Shown: piece after piece, positions 54,674 to 63,715 of the stretch
How the letters are laid out: every line of letters begins with the position of its first letter
How positions within the stretch are numbered: the first letter of the stretch is position 1
Assembly (NCBI RefSeq): GCF_900106805.1
Contig: NZ_FNNP01000001.1
Location: forward strand, 1,116,001 to 1,180,000
DNA length: 64,000 nt
Origin: Ruegeria halocynthiae
GTDB taxonomy: Bacteria; Pseudomonadota; Alphaproteobacteria; Rhodobacterales; Rhodobacteraceae
Direction of reading: 5' to 3'
Position numbers and translations under genes: made by a program
Notes under the pieces: model-generated
Database searches by the model: none
Told to the model about the DNA's origin: nothing
What the model saw: only the letters and a program-made list of their open reading frames with translations

Positions 54674-55668
54674 CACTGTATCCCCTGCTCTGATAACCAC
54701 TCCAACATGCCGGTAACCGCCGCGTCTGTCTGACCGGGCGACATCAATCGCCCTGCCACAACATGCGAGGCCGGATCATCTCTGCCCCCCATCGTAACCA
54801 ATGAAACCGAGACCGGGCCACCCCATGCCCGCGCCACTTCATGCGTTCTGTCCGGTCGCACTACCTGATCATCATCCGAAAACCAGAACAGCGCCGGGAT
54901 CTGCGCGTCCGCGAAGTCCATCGCATAAGCCGTATCCACAAGGACAGACATCGGCACAACTGCTTGCCAAGGGTAAACCGTCGTCCAAAACCGGTTTTTC
55001 TCGGGGTCAGCGCTGGACACATCCCGCTCTGCCCCCATCAGAAACGGCAACCACATGCGGGCCCATGGCAAAGACGGCACCCATGCTGCAACAGTGTTCA
55101 CCCCGAAGTTCGGCGACACAAACACCATAGCAGCCACATCTGTGCTCAGTTCAGAATCCAACGCCGCCAAAGCGGCCAAAGTGCCACCCGTCGACGTTGA
55201 CATCACAATGACCTGCTCTCCGACCGCCCGAGCAGCCGCCAGCCCCTCGGCGGCATCCTGCATCCAACCCGAAGCCGTTCCCTCGGCCATGGCATCACCA
55301 TCCCTTCCATGCCCCTGAAGCCGAGTGTAGACGAGGTTGGCACCCAGAGCGTCCGCAACCCGATCAGGTACGGGTCTGATTTCTTCGGACGTGGCCGAAA
55401 AGCCATGCATATAAAGCACCGCATAGGGTGTGCGCTGTTCGTAGAACCCTTGCTGCCAGATCACCCGTTTCTCGACGCCCGGCACGATGTCATCATAGGC
55501 AGACTCCGTACTTTCGAAATAGACCTGAACGCCTTCGCCAAATTTGCGTGGATCAAAGCGCGGGTGCAGCTCGACCTGCTCGCGTGGACCAAAGAGGTAA
55601 ACCAACCCGCAGATAACCGCCAAGCCCAACAGCAGACGCCCCAGAACCCAGCCAAAATGCTGCATCAT
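54673..55668 (-). CDS. Alpha/beta hydrolase with N-terminal membrane anchor
   Basis: 331 residues from the ATG at 55668, which overlaps the next upstream gene's stop (ATGA). Residues 5-25 (GWVLGRLLLGLAVICGLVYLF) form a signal anchor; the catalytic domain follows with VLYMHGFSATSEE, LQGHGRDG, nucleophile MSTSTGG and FSDDDQVVRP plus DPASHVV. It is a likely membrane-bound lipase or esterase. The DMS-like repeat of motifs fits the lysophospholipase (YvaK/monoacylglycerol lipase-like) group. Confidence 0.85.
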   Translation of the reverse strand: MMQHFGWVLGRLLLGLAVICGLVYLFGPREQVELHPRFDPRKFGEGVQVYFESTESAYDDIVPGVEKRVIWQQGFYEQRTPYAVLYMHGFSATSEEIRPVPDRVADALGANLVYTRLQGHGRDGDAMAEGTASGWMQDAAEGLAAARAVGEQVIVMSTSTGGTLAALAALDSELSTDVAAMVFVSPNFGVNTVAAWVPSLPWARMWLPFLMGAERDVSSADPEKNRFWTTVYPWQAVVPMSVLVDTAYAMDFADAQIPALFWFSDDDQVVRPDRTHEVARAWGGPVSVSLVTMGGRDDPASHVVAGRLMSPGQTDAAVTGMLEWLSEQGIQ

Positions 55669-56414
55669 GCGTCTCCCACTACATCCCGAACAGCGCGCTC
55701 GATCAATCCAAGGCAAGGCCCGTCCGAGAATCTGTGATCCGCATCTTTGACCAGCAGCAACTGCATATCCGGACCCTTCGCATGGTTCAGAAGACGCACT
55801 GCCGTATCGGTCGAAACCGCAGTATCCGCAGTTCCCTGCAAGAAACGAACCGGAAACGGTAGATCAAGCGGCGTGCGCAGGATCAGCCTGTCGCGCCCAT
55901 CCTCGATCATCCGCTTGGTGATGACGTAGGGCTCCATATAATCCGATGGCAGTTCCACATGCCCGACCGTCTCCAGATCTGCCTTTTGCTGATCCGAAAA
56001 CGAAGCCCAATACCCATCCTCGGTAAAATCCGGTGCCGCTGCGATCGTCACCATGGCCACAATCCGCTCAGGCATGACACGTGCCAACAACAACGCCTGC
56101 CATCCGCCCATCGACGACCCCACAACAATCATCGGCCCATCGGTTAATCTCAAAACCGCGGCCAGCGTATCTTCATGCCAGTCTCCAATGCAGCCATCGG
56201 TAAACGCGCCCGAGCTTTCGCCATGTCCGGAATAGTCAAATCGTAGAAAGCCCTGCTCGCGCGCGCGCGCGCAGGCCTCGAGATGCACCGCTTTGGTGCC
56301 TTCCATATCCGATTTCAAACCGCCCAGAAAAACAATGATCGGCCCCGATCCTTCCGTCTTGTGATAGGCCAACCGCCGCCCCTGTGCCGTTTCCAGAAAT
56401 TTAGTATCTGCCAT
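55665..56414 (-). CDS. Alpha/beta hydrolase, ABHD10-like
   Basis: 249 residues. FLGGLKSDMEGTKA and LRFDYSGHGESSG near 30 and 58, nucleophile elbow VVGSSMGGW (Ser101) and KDADHRFSDG near the end match the ABHD10-type thioesterase/hydrolase family, which in mammals deacylates palmitoylated proteins. Its bacterial substrate is unknown. It is the first of four minus-strand genes linked by stop/start overlaps. Confidence 0.86.
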   Translation of the reverse strand: MADTKFLETAQGRRLAYHKTEGSGPIIVFLGGLKSDMEGTKAVHLEACARAREQGFLRFDYSGHGESSGAFTDGCIGDWHEDTLAAVLRLTDGPMIVVGSSMGGWQALLLARVMPERIVAMVTIAAAPDFTEDGYWASFSDQQKADLETVGHVELPSDYMEPYVITKRMIEDGRDRLILRTPLDLPFPVRFLQGTADTAVSTDTAVRLLNHAKGPDMQLLLVKDADHRFSDGPCLGLIERAVRDVVGDA

Positions 56415-56477
56415 GAAACCCTCGCTGCTTTTCTCGCATCATGCACGTCACCACGCACATCGCAATTAGTGGATCCC

Positions 56478-56532
56478 ATTTCATCTGGCCAAAAATACCT
56501 CGGGGTGCGCGAGGGGCGGTGCCCCTCGCTCC
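56478..56532 (+). repeat. Dispersed hairpin repeat, copy 4
   Basis: ATTTCATCTGGCCAAAAATA is followed by CCTCGGGG and the hairpin GCGAGGGGC-GGT-GCCCCTCGC. It lies in the divergent gap between the ABHD10-like gene and thrS. Confidence 0.6.
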
Positions 56533-56630
56533 CACCCTTGACACGCGTTCAACCAACTGCCACATGGGCCGAACACACATAACCCGCAACCGGGCGTTCA
56601 GTGGGCGCCAAACCGACGAGGAGAGCCGAT

Positions 56631-58589
56631 ATGGCCCTGGACTCACAGTCAGTCTCCCTTACTTTTCCCGATGGCAATTCACGATCCTTTGACGCAGGCG
56701 TCACGCCGGCTCAGGTCGCTGCCGACATCTCGACTTCGCTGGCCAAAAAGGCGATCTCGGCGACGGTCGACGGCAAGCATTGGGACCTGCAATGGCCTAT
56801 CAACGCCGATTCCCAAATCGCCATCCACACCATGAAGGATGAAGCGCAGGCCAATGAACTGATCCGTCATGATCTGGCTCATATCATGGCGCGTGCCGTT
56901 CAGGAGATCTGGCCTGACACCAAAGTCACCATTGGCCCGGTCATCGAAAATGGCTGGTATTATGACTTTGACCGGGCCGAACCGTTCACACCCGAAGACC
57001 TCGGCAAGATCGAAAAAAAGATGAAGGAAATCATCAACAAACGCGACGCCGTGACCACCGAGGTCTGGGATCGTCAGCGTGCGATTGATTTCTACACTCA
57101 GAATAACGAGCCCTATAAGGTCGAGCTGATAGACGCCATTCCAGGCGACGAACCGCTGCGCATGTACTGGCACGGCGACTGGCAGGATTTGTGCCGAGGC
57201 CCCCACTTGCAGCATACCGGTCAGGTGCCGGGCGATGCCTTCAAACTGATGTCCATCGCCGGTGCCTATTGGCGCGGCGACAGTGATCGCGCCATGTTGC
57301 AGCGCATCTATGGAGTGGCCTTCACCGGCAAGGAAAAACTGAAGGCTCACCTGCATATGCTGGAAGAGGCCGCCAAGCGCGACCACCGCAAGCTGGGCCG
57401 TGAAATGGATCTGTTCCACATGCAGGAAGAGGCTCCGGGCCAAATCTTTTGGCATCCCAATGGCTGGACCATCTACACCCAGCTGCAGGACTACATGCGC
57501 CGCGCACAACAGCGCGGAGGCTATGTAGAGGTGAACACCCCGCAGGTCGTTGATCGCAAGCTTTGGGAACGCTCGGGTCACTGGGACAAGTATCAGGAGA
57601 ATATGTTCATCGTCGAAGTCGACGAGGATCATGCCCGCGAAAAGGCGGTGAACGCGCTCAAGCCGATGAACTGTCCTTGCCATGTAGAGATCTTCAAACA
57701 GGGCCTGAAATCTTATCGCGACCTGCCGCTACGCATGGCCGAGTTCGGCTCTTGCGCGCGCTATGAACCGTCTGGCGCCCTGCACGGCATCATGCGCGTG
57801 CGTGGTTTTGCGCAGGATGATGCGCACATCTTTTCGACCGAGGACCAGATTGGCGGCGAATGCGCGCGGTTCATCAGCTTTCTGACAGACGTCTACAAAG
57901 ACCTCGGCTTCGAAAGCTTCAAAGTTAAATTCTCGGATCGCCCCGAACAACGTGCCGGCTCAGATGACGTCTGGGACAAAGCCGAAGAGGCGCTGTTAAC
58001 GGCGACCCGCGCAGCTGGAGTTGAGCCTGAACTGAACCCCGGTGAAGGCGCGTTCTACGGGCCGAAACTTGAATTTGTACTGACAGACGCCATCGGGCGT
58101 GATTGGCAATGCGGCACGTTCCAGGTGGATTTCGTTCTGCCCGAACGACTGGACGCGACCTATATTGGCGCGGATGGCGCAAAGCATCGCCCGGTGATGC
58201 TGCACCGCGCCTGCCTGGGATCTTTCGAACGTTTCATCGGAATTCTGATCGAAGAACATTCCGGCAAGCTTCCTTTCTGGCTGGCCCCGCGTCAGGTTGT
58301 TGTCGCCTCGATAACCTCCGACGCGGATAACTATGTGCTTGAAGTGGTTGAAACTCTGAAAGCCGCTGGTGTCCGCGCCGAGGCTGACATTCGTAACGAA
58401 AAGATCAACTACAAGGTTCGTGAACATTCGGTTGGCAAGGTGCCGGTCATTCTTGCAGTTGGTCACCGAGAAGTTGACGAACGCACCGTCAGTGTCCGCC
58501 GCCTGGGTGAAAAACAGACGCAAGTTCAGTCGCTTGAATCTGTAACAAAAGAACTGGGCCTGGCCGCGACGCCGCCCGATCTGCTGTAA
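56631..58589 (+). CDS. thrS: Threonine--tRNA ligase
   Basis: 652 residues from the ATG at 56631; an upstream Met at 56601 adds ten unconvincing residues. TGS domain at 5-65, editing domain with [14 protein letters not shown] (HxxxH-type), catalytic core with [11 protein letters not shown] (zinc Cys), [11 protein letters not shown] and [10 protein letters not shown], and the C-terminal anticodon domain ([12 protein letters not shown]). Charges tRNA-Thr. No T-box was seen in the leader. A terminator follows at 58612. Confidence 0.97.
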   Translation: MALDSQSVSLTFPDGNSRSFDAGVTPAQVAADISTSLAKKAISATVDGKHWDLQWPINADSQIAIHTMKDEAQANELIRHDLAHIMARAVQEIWPDTKVTIGPVIENGWYYDFDRAEPFTPEDLGKIEKKMKEIINKRDAVTTEVWDRQRAIDFYTQNNEPYKVELIDAIPGDEPLRMYWHGDWQDLCRGPHLQHTGQVPGDAFKLMSIAGAYWRGDSDRAMLQRIYGVAFTGKEKLKAHLHMLEEAAKRDHRKLGREMDLFHMQEEAPGQIFWHPNGWTIYTQLQDYMRRAQQRGGYVEVNTPQVVDRKLWERSGHWDKYQENMFIVEVDEDHAREKAVNALKPMNCPCHVEIFKQGLKSYRDLPLRMAEFGSCARYEPSGALHGIMRVRGFAQDDAHIFSTEDQIGGECARFISFLTDVYKDLGFESFKVKFSDRPEQRAGSDDVWDKAEEALLTATRAAGVEPELNPGEGAFYGPKLEFVLTDAIGRDWQCGTFQVDFVLPERLDATYIGADGAKHRPVMLHRACLGSFERFIGILIEEHSGKLPFWLAPRQVVVASITSDADNYVLEVVETLKAAGVRAEADIRNEKINYKVREHSVGKVPVILAVGHREVDERTVSVRRLGEKQTQVQSLESVTKELGLAATPPDLL

Positions 58590-58611
58590 CATTCGGCAGC
58601 AAACTGCCTGA

Positions 58612-58639
58612 AATCCGGCCCTGATATTTGGGCCGGATT
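58612..58639 (+). terminator. Terminator downstream of thrS
   Basis: AATCCGGCCC and GGGCCGGATT form a 10-bp perfect stem with an 8-base loop; the trailing bases (GAAAC) lack a U run, but the fold is strong. The gene that follows has its own promoter region of about 170 bases. Confidence 0.65.
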
Positions 58640-58811
58640 GAAACAAATATCATTTTTCTTTTCAAAAACAATTTGTTAACCTTCAAGGGTGCATGACGAC
58701 CTTTGACGGGGTTGTGAGACACGGGCTCGTGAATTCAACTGCTGCCCCTGAACCATTACCTTTGTCGTTGTCACAAGCAGACATACGCAGTCATTAACAA
58801 GGATTACCAAG

Positions 58812-59114
58812 ATGTCGAACACTGCAAAAACACTGGTTATCGCAAGCGCTGTTGCTGCAGCCGTTTCCGGCGCTGCCACGACCGCAACAGCCCAGGCCAA
58901 AGAGAAGTGCTATGGCGTTTCGCTGGCCGGTCAAAACGACTGTGCAGCCGGTCCCGGCACCACCTGTGCGGGCACATCGACCGTCGATTATCAGGGCAAC
59001 GCATGGACCCTGGTTGACGCAGGCACCTGCGCCGACATCGAGCTGCCGAAAACCGCGGACGGTGCGGCCCGCAAAGGCTCGCTTGAGCCGCTGGAGCGTG
59101 ACCTGCCCGCATAA
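58812..59114 (+). CDS. bufA1: Bufferin precursor peptide BufA1 (DUF2282)
   Basis: 100 residues: a signal peptide ([22 protein letters not shown], about 1-29) then a short core with four Cys at 33, 44, 52 and 73 in [20 protein letters not shown] and GTCADI. This spacing is that of bufferins, copper-binding RiPPs modified by MNIO enzymes to carry thiooxazole rings on the central cysteines. It is exported and buffers copper in the periplasm. An ECF-type promoter (GTTAACC at 58675 and CGAC near 58697) is possible. A terminator-like hairpin lies between it and bufB. Confidence 0.88.
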   Translation: MSNTAKTLVIASAVAAAVSGAATTATAQAKEKCYGVSLAGQNDCAAGPGTTCAGTSTVDYQGNAWTLVDAGTCADIELPKTADGAARKGSLEPLERDLPA

Positions 59115-59133
59115 GGCTGTCCATACGAACCAG

Positions 59134-59162
59134 AAAGGGTGGGCATGATCGCCCGCCCTTTT
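59134..59162 (+). terminator. Intercistronic terminator/attenuator after bufA1
   Basis: AAAGGGTGGGC and GCCCGCCCTTT pair over 11 bases (one G-U), loop ATGATC, followed by TTTT. It ends about 20 bases before the bufB start. Partial termination here would give more precursor than modifying enzyme. Confidence 0.7.
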
Positions 59163-59184
59163 GTCGCGATCAGAGGATTTGCAA

Positions 59185-60042
59185 ATGTTGGATGACGCTC
59201 TCAGATCGAACCGGTTGCCTGCGGCTCCGGGCGTTGGGTATAAACCACAGCATTTTTCGCAAATCCTTGAACAAGCAAAGCCTGTGGCTTGGCTGGAAAT
59301 TCATGCCGAAAACTATATGGGTGACGGGGGGCGGCCACTGGCCCAACTACGTCATATGTCTGAACAATTTCCCATTTCCGTACATGGTGTCGGGCTGTCC
59401 ATCGGCGGCGAAACTCCGCTGGATACCGACCATCTGGCGCGCCTGAAGCATCTTGTTGGCTGGCTGAACCCGGCAAGTTTCTCTGAGCATCTGGCGTGGT
59501 CGACCCATGACAGCCACTTTCTGAACGACCTGCTGCCTCTGCCGTACACCGACATAACGCTTGCACGTGTTTGCGACCATATCGATCAGGTGCAAGAAGT
59601 GGTCGGGCGGCAAATGCTGCTTGAGAACCCCTCAAGCTATCTGGCTTTTGAGGAAAGCACCTGGTCCGAGCCCGATTTCCTGCGCGAGATTGCCCGGCGC
59701 ACCGGTTGCGGGCTGTTGCTGGATGTAAATAACGTCTTTGTTTCGGCCACCAATCTGGATTTCTCACCGCAAGGCTATATTGATGTTTATCCGCTGGATC
59801 AGGTGGGCGAGATTCATTTGGGCGGTCACGACGAAGACGAAGACGATCACGGTCACCCCCTTTTGATCGACAGCCATGGGCGCGAGGTGGTCGATCCGGT
59901 CTGGGCCCTTCTGGACTACGTACTGAACAAGTCAGGCCCTAAACCGTTGCTGATCGAATGGGACACTGATGTGCCGGACTGGCCCATTCTGCGGGCCGAG
60001 GCCGAACGTGCGCAAAAAGCGCTGGACCGCGTGCCCGCATGA
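59185..60042 (+). CDS. bufB: MNIO enzyme BufB (DUF692)
   Basis: 285 residues from the ATG at 59185, which has AGAGGA upstream; a TTG at 59161 is inside the terminator stem and not credible. The DUF692 triosephosphate-isomerase-like fold shows the iron-ligand motifs: EIHAENYM, VHGVGLSIG, FSEHLAWS, LLENPSSYLAF, LLLDVNNVFVSATN and GEIHLGGH. MNIO enzymes use a multinuclear iron centre and oxygen to turn Cys into thiooxazole or oxazolone in RiPPs. Here the substrate is BufA1. Confidence 0.93.
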   Translation: MLDDALRSNRLPAAPGVGYKPQHFSQILEQAKPVAWLEIHAENYMGDGGRPLAQLRHMSEQFPISVHGVGLSIGGETPLDTDHLARLKHLVGWLNPASFSEHLAWSTHDSHFLNDLLPLPYTDITLARVCDHIDQVQEVVGRQMLLENPSSYLAFEESTWSEPDFLREIARRTGCGLLLDVNNVFVSATNLDFSPQGYIDVYPLDQVGEIHLGGHDEDEDDHGHPLLIDSHGREVVDPVWALLDYVLNKSGPKPLLIEWDTDVPDWPILRAEAERAQKALDRVPA

Positions 60043-60800
60043 GTGTGTCGCAGACCACATTTCACAGCGCACTGCTGGACGCCAGTCAACCAATCCCCGA
60101 TGGGCTGCTGGACGCCGAGGCCCAACCCGCCGGGCGTAGGTTTAGCGTTTACCGCAACAACGTTGCCGTCTCACTGACTGAGGCGATGCATCAGGCCTTC
60201 CCAGTCATCGCCAGATTGTTGGGGGCACAGAATATGGACGGGCTGTCCGGGATATTCCTGCGTCAGCACCCACCCACCTCACCTCTGATGATGCTTTATG
60301 GTGATGAATTCCCCACCTTTCTGGAAGGGATGGAGCAACTGTCGCATCTGGGATACCTGCCAGATGTCGCGCGTCTGGAGTTGGCGCTGCGGCACGCCTA
60401 TCATGCCGCCGATAGCCAATCCATTGATCCCGATGCACTCAGCATTCCACCCGAAGATCTGATGCGGGCCAGATTGACGCTTGCCCCGGCAGCGCAAGTC
60501 TTGCGATCAGACTGGCCTGTTCACGCAATCTGGTTGTTCAACACCGAAAAAAATGCCCCCAAGCCTCAGGCTGGTGCTCAGGATGTCCTGATCACACGTC
60601 CCGAATACGACCCTGCCCCGCATTCATTACCACCGGGTGGTGCGGCATGGATCCTGCGCGTTCAGGACGGCCAAACAATTGGTGAAGCATTTGAAACCAC
60701 AGTGGCGGAGACGCCCGAATTTGACCTTGGAACCACTCTGGCACTGCTTTTGCAGGGCGGTGCAATAACTTCTGTGACTATCGAAAGGCTGGACACATGA
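60039..60800 (+). CDS. bufC: Bufferin biosynthesis partner BufC (DUF2063)
   Basis: 253 residues. The N-terminal DUF2063 domain (RFSVYRNNVAVSLTEAMHQAF, MLYGDEFPTFLEG, LGYLPDVARLEL) was once thought DNA-binding but is now understood as the substrate-recruiting partner of MNIO enzymes, here presumably bringing BufA1 to BufB. The ATG overlaps the bufB stop by four bases (ATGA). The C-terminal half is less conserved. Confidence 0.92.
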   Translation: MSVSQTTFHSALLDASQPIPDGLLDAEAQPAGRRFSVYRNNVAVSLTEAMHQAFPVIARLLGAQNMDGLSGIFLRQHPPTSPLMMLYGDEFPTFLEGMEQLSHLGYLPDVARLELALRHAYHAADSQSIDPDALSIPPEDLMRARLTLAPAAQVLRSDWPVHAIWLFNTEKNAPKPQAGAQDVLITRPEYDPAPHSLPPGGAAWILRVQDGQTIGEAFETTVAETPEFDLGTTLALLLQGGAITSVTIERLDT

Positions 60801-61315
60801 CTGCCCTGATCTCAACCTACAACAACGCAATGGAAAAAGCGGATCACGCGTCCGGTTGGCTGACACCAACTCTGGCCCGGGTCGTCTTTGTCGCGGTCCT
60901 GTTTGTCTATTACTGGAACTCGGCCACGCTGAAAATCGATGGCTCGATCTTTTCGCCGTCTGCCGGGGCATTTGGACAGATTTTCCCCAAAGCCGCCGAA
61001 GCCGTTCTGTATGACGTCTCGCAGATGACTTTCTTCCAGCGTGTTGTCATCTTCTTTGGTACAGTGGCCGAGTTTGCCCTGCCCGTGTTGTTGCTGGTCG
61101 GTTTGCTGACACGCTTTGCTGCGCTTGGAATGATCGGCTTTGTCTGGGTTCAGACCCTCACCGATGTCACCGGGCACGGCGTCAAACTGGGTGGTTTGTT
61201 CGATAACGCGATCACATTGATGGATCAGCGCGTCATGTGGACATTCCTGTTGTTGGTGATCGTAATCAACGGCGCAGGCCCGCTTTCGGTGGATCGGCTG
61301 CTGCGCCTGAAGTGA
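60797..61315 (+). CDS. DoxX-family membrane protein of the bufferin operon
   Basis: 172 residues with four hydrophobic segments (VVFVAVLFVYYWNSATL; VVIFFGTVAEFALPVLLLVG; LGMIGFVWVQTLTDV; WTFLLLVIVINGAG), DoxX-like. It overlaps bufC by four bases. Bufferin operons commonly end in a DoxX protein; it may supply electrons or assist secretion, but the job is not known. Confidence 0.88.
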   Translation: MTALISTYNNAMEKADHASGWLTPTLARVVFVAVLFVYYWNSATLKIDGSIFSPSAGAFGQIFPKAAEAVLYDVSQMTFFQRVVIFFGTVAEFALPVLLLVGLLTRFAALGMIGFVWVQTLTDVTGHGVKLGGLFDNAITLMDQRVMWTFLLLVIVINGAGPLSVDRLLRLK

Positions 61316-61316
61316 C

Positions 61317-61685
61317 CTAGAAATGCGCCCTGGGCTCGTCCGGTTTTCCTGCGGCGAGCCCAAGCAAACCTGCCACGCCCGCAAAGGCAATCGGGAACAT
61401 GGTAAAAACACCAAAGCCAAAGGCGTAATACATCCCAACCGCAGAAACCAGCAGCAGAACGCCCGCGATCAAAGCCCGTGAATGGGCCATTGCACCCCCA
61501 ACAATTGCCAAAAGCGGCGCCGCGATCGAAGCCGTCTGGATCAAAGCAGGGTTGTCCACCTGTTCAGCAATGCCTTCGATCTCACCAAACTGATCGATGA
61601 ATTCCACAAATCCGTAACCGAAAAATCCGACTATCATTCCGATCACTCCGGCAATGACGCCCAGTATCATGGCAGCATTTCGCAT
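61317..61685 (-). CDS. Small membrane protein of unknown function
   Basis: 122 residues with four hydrophobic helices (ILGVIAGVIGMIVGFFGYGF; LIQTASIAAPLLAIVGGAMA; LIAGVLLLVSAVGMYYAFGF; IAFAGVAGLLGLAAG). I recognise no domain with certainty; it is of the DUF4064-like type. It converges on the DoxX gene with one base between the stops. The position hints at no link with bufferins, as it is on the other strand. Confidence 0.7.
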   Translation of the reverse strand: MRNAAMILGVIAGVIGMIVGFFGYGFVEFIDQFGEIEGIAEQVDNPALIQTASIAAPLLAIVGGAMAHSRALIAGVLLLVSAVGMYYAFGFGVFTMFPIAFAGVAGLLGLAAGKPDEPRAHF

Positions 61686-61727
61686 TCAAAGGTCTCCGTT
61701 TGTTGCCTGTGTCACTTAGGCAGTCAT

Positions 61728-62045
61728 TCAGGCAACGCCAAGAGCCTGACGGGTTTCCGGTGTCCAGCCCAGATACATCTGTCCATCGGCCTCGATCAAT
61801 GGTCGCTTCATCAGTGTTGGGTGATCCGTCAGCAAGGCCAGCACCGGCCGATTGCGCGTCTCATCGTCCAATCCCCGCCAGGTTGTCGATCGTGTATTGA
61901 GCAAGGCTTTGCCGAAATTCTCGAATGCTGCTGACAGTACATTTTCGGGAACTCCCTGCACGCGCACATCAATAAATTCAACACCATTAAGTGATTTCAA
62001 TGCCTTACGGCAAGTATCACAAGTCTTTAACCCATAAAGCCGCAT
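61728..62045 (-). CDS. ArsC/Spx-family thioredoxin-fold protein
   Basis: 105 residues. MRLYGLKTCDTCRKALKSL has the CxxC of the ArsC/Spx/YffB family, and KRPLIEADGQMYLGW the conserved Arg-Pro loop (RPLI). Without the other arsenate-binding residues, it is more like YffB, a glutathione-dependent thiol reductase, than a true arsenate reductase. No ars genes nearby. Confidence 0.85.
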   Translation of the reverse strand: MRLYGLKTCDTCRKALKSLNGVEFIDVRVQGVPENVLSAAFENFGKALLNTRSTTWRGLDDETRNRPVLALLTDHPTLMKRPLIEADGQMYLGWTPETRQALGVA

Positions 62046-62259
62046 TGTCTGACTGACCCTGTATTTGCTGTAATTTCGAACAAACCGATTAGGTTACCTC
62101 AGTTATTCTTGATTTTTTACTTCACCGTGCAATGTTGAAAAAGGCGAAACACGCAACCCGGGCTGTATCGTGTGGGCGAACAGTGATGTGTTGCGGTCTT
62201 GCCAACCACTACCCCCACCGATTTGTGGGACAACGTGTAAGTAGAAGGAGACACGGGAA

Positions 62260-62466
62260 ATGCCAACTGGCACCGTGAAATGGTTTAATACAACCAAGGG
62301 CTTTGGTTTCATTGCCCCCGATGAAGGTGGCAAAGATGTGTTTGTACACATCTCGGCCGTAGAACGATCCGGCCTGACCGGACTCGCTGACAATCAAAAA
62401 GTCTCGTACGAGCTTGAAGACGGACGTGACGGTCGCCAGATGGCGGCTGATTTGAAGCCGCTGTAA
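62260..62466 (+). CDS. cspA: Cold-shock domain protein
   Basis: 68 residues, one cold-shock domain: GTVKWFNTTKGFGFIAPDEG (RNP1) and DVFVHISAVER (RNP2). It binds single-stranded RNA/DNA as an RNA chaperone. GAAGGAGA lies upstream. The leader from the divergent ArsC-like gene is about 210 bases, long enough for a structured cold-shock 5' UTR, but no fold was worked out. Confidence 0.95.
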   Translation: MPTGTVKWFNTTKGFGFIAPDEGGKDVFVHISAVERSGLTGLADNQKVSYELEDGRDGRQMAADLKPL

Positions 62467-62626
62467 GGCAAAACCCGCCCCGGCGGGAAAGACAAAGAAG
62501 GTTGGCGGCCAATTTTCGGCCGTTGACCGATCTCAGGAACCTATCTTCAATGCGCACTGAAGCTGTTTCAATGCGCGTATTTGTGTTTTCTCAACGAACC
62601 GGTAGCTTAAGTCGCAAAGGTTTTCT

Positions 62627-63538
62627 TCAGCCCTCGCGAATTACCCCTTCAAACTCGCGCCATTCCCGCGCCGTCATGCCTGAATTCTCCTGAGTGACGG
62701 TTTCACCGCTGAGCATCCGACGCAGGCAGGTCACCATCTGGGCCGATAGGTTGACCGCACCAAGGCGATAATCTTCAAACGCGCGATAGGCGAACGGCAC
62801 CCAATCGGCAACGATCTTGCACATCATATCCGCATAGACCCGAATTTCATACTGCGCGTGCGGGTCGGCCCGCAGACGCAGGAAGTGGAACAGATTGTGC
62901 AGGTCCACCTTCCAGTACCATTGCGTGTAGATATTTGCGGGCAGGTTCATTCGCGCCAGTTCACGCGCCAACCCCTGCTGATCATCCTGCCCGATCATCG
63001 CTTCGTAATTGTCATAACAGCGTGCACTGTCCGCCTTCAGAATTTCCAGCACGCGCGCCGCTTCTTCGCCCTGCAACGCATCGCCACGACCCTGATTGTT
63101 GACCTCGGATTGCGCGGCCATGTGTTCGGGTGCGGGGATGTAGAATTCCCGGTCCAGAATCGAATAGCGGGCCGAGTATTCGTTTACATTTGCCGTCCGG
63201 TGGCGAATCCACTGGCGCGCCACGAACACCGGCAGTTTGACGTGCAGCTTAATCTCGCACATCTCAAACGGGGTAGAATGCCAGTGCCGCATCAGATAGC
63301 GGATCAGGCCCTCGTCATTCTGGACGGATTTGGTGCCCTTCCCATAAGACACACGCGCCGCCTGACAGATCGCGGCATCATCGCCCATATAGTCAATGAC
63401 CCGCACAAACCCGTGATCCAGAACCTGATGCGCTGTGTAGAGATTGTCTTCCATGCCTTCGGCAACGACGCGTCGTGTCGGGCTCGACTGTGCACGTTGC
63501 GCTTCGATCTCGGCCAGTTGGTCGTAAGACAGCGGCAT
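62627..63538 (-). CDS. thyX: FAD-dependent thymidylate synthase
   Basis: 303 residues from the Met at 63538 ([14 protein letters not shown]); an ATG at 63595 would add 19 residues. The ThyX signature [15 protein letters not shown] (RHRxxSxNExSxR class, with Ala in the first Ser position) is present, as are [11 protein letters not shown] and the C-terminal [14 protein letters not shown]. It makes dTMP using FAD and methylenetetrahydrofolate instead of ThyA. FolE2 at 3629 feeds folate to the same pathway. Confidence 0.94.
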   Translation of the reverse strand: MPLSYDQLAEIEAQRAQSSPTRRVVAEGMEDNLYTAHQVLDHGFVRVIDYMGDDAAICQAARVSYGKGTKSVQNDEGLIRYLMRHWHSTPFEMCEIKLHVKLPVFVARQWIRHRTANVNEYSARYSILDREFYIPAPEHMAAQSEVNNQGRGDALQGEEAARVLEILKADSARCYDNYEAMIGQDDQQGLARELARMNLPANIYTQWYWKVDLHNLFHFLRLRADPHAQYEIRVYADMMCKIVADWVPFAYRAFEDYRLGAVNLSAQMVTCLRRMLSGETVTQENSGMTAREWREFEGVIREG

Positions 63539-63715
63539 GAAATTGTCCTTTCCAGCAATGAGTCGCCCACCACTATATATCGGCTTTTCGACCATCGAAA
63601 CCGCGATATGTGCGGCTTAATGCGCAATTTTGGAAATGTGCCCGAGCTGCCCCTCGACATGGGACCGCGGCGCGCTAAGCTGCTGATCATCACAATCAAT
63701 GTAAGGAAAGTCGCG

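Noticed and set aside
56679-57683. 334-codon minus-strand frame opposite thrS
   Set aside because: Antisense shadow of thrS; no family resemblance.
61728-62045. Arsenate reductase with arsenic resistance context
   Set aside because: Only the CxxC and Arg-Pro loop are seen and there are no ars genes; YffB/Spx-like is the safer call.
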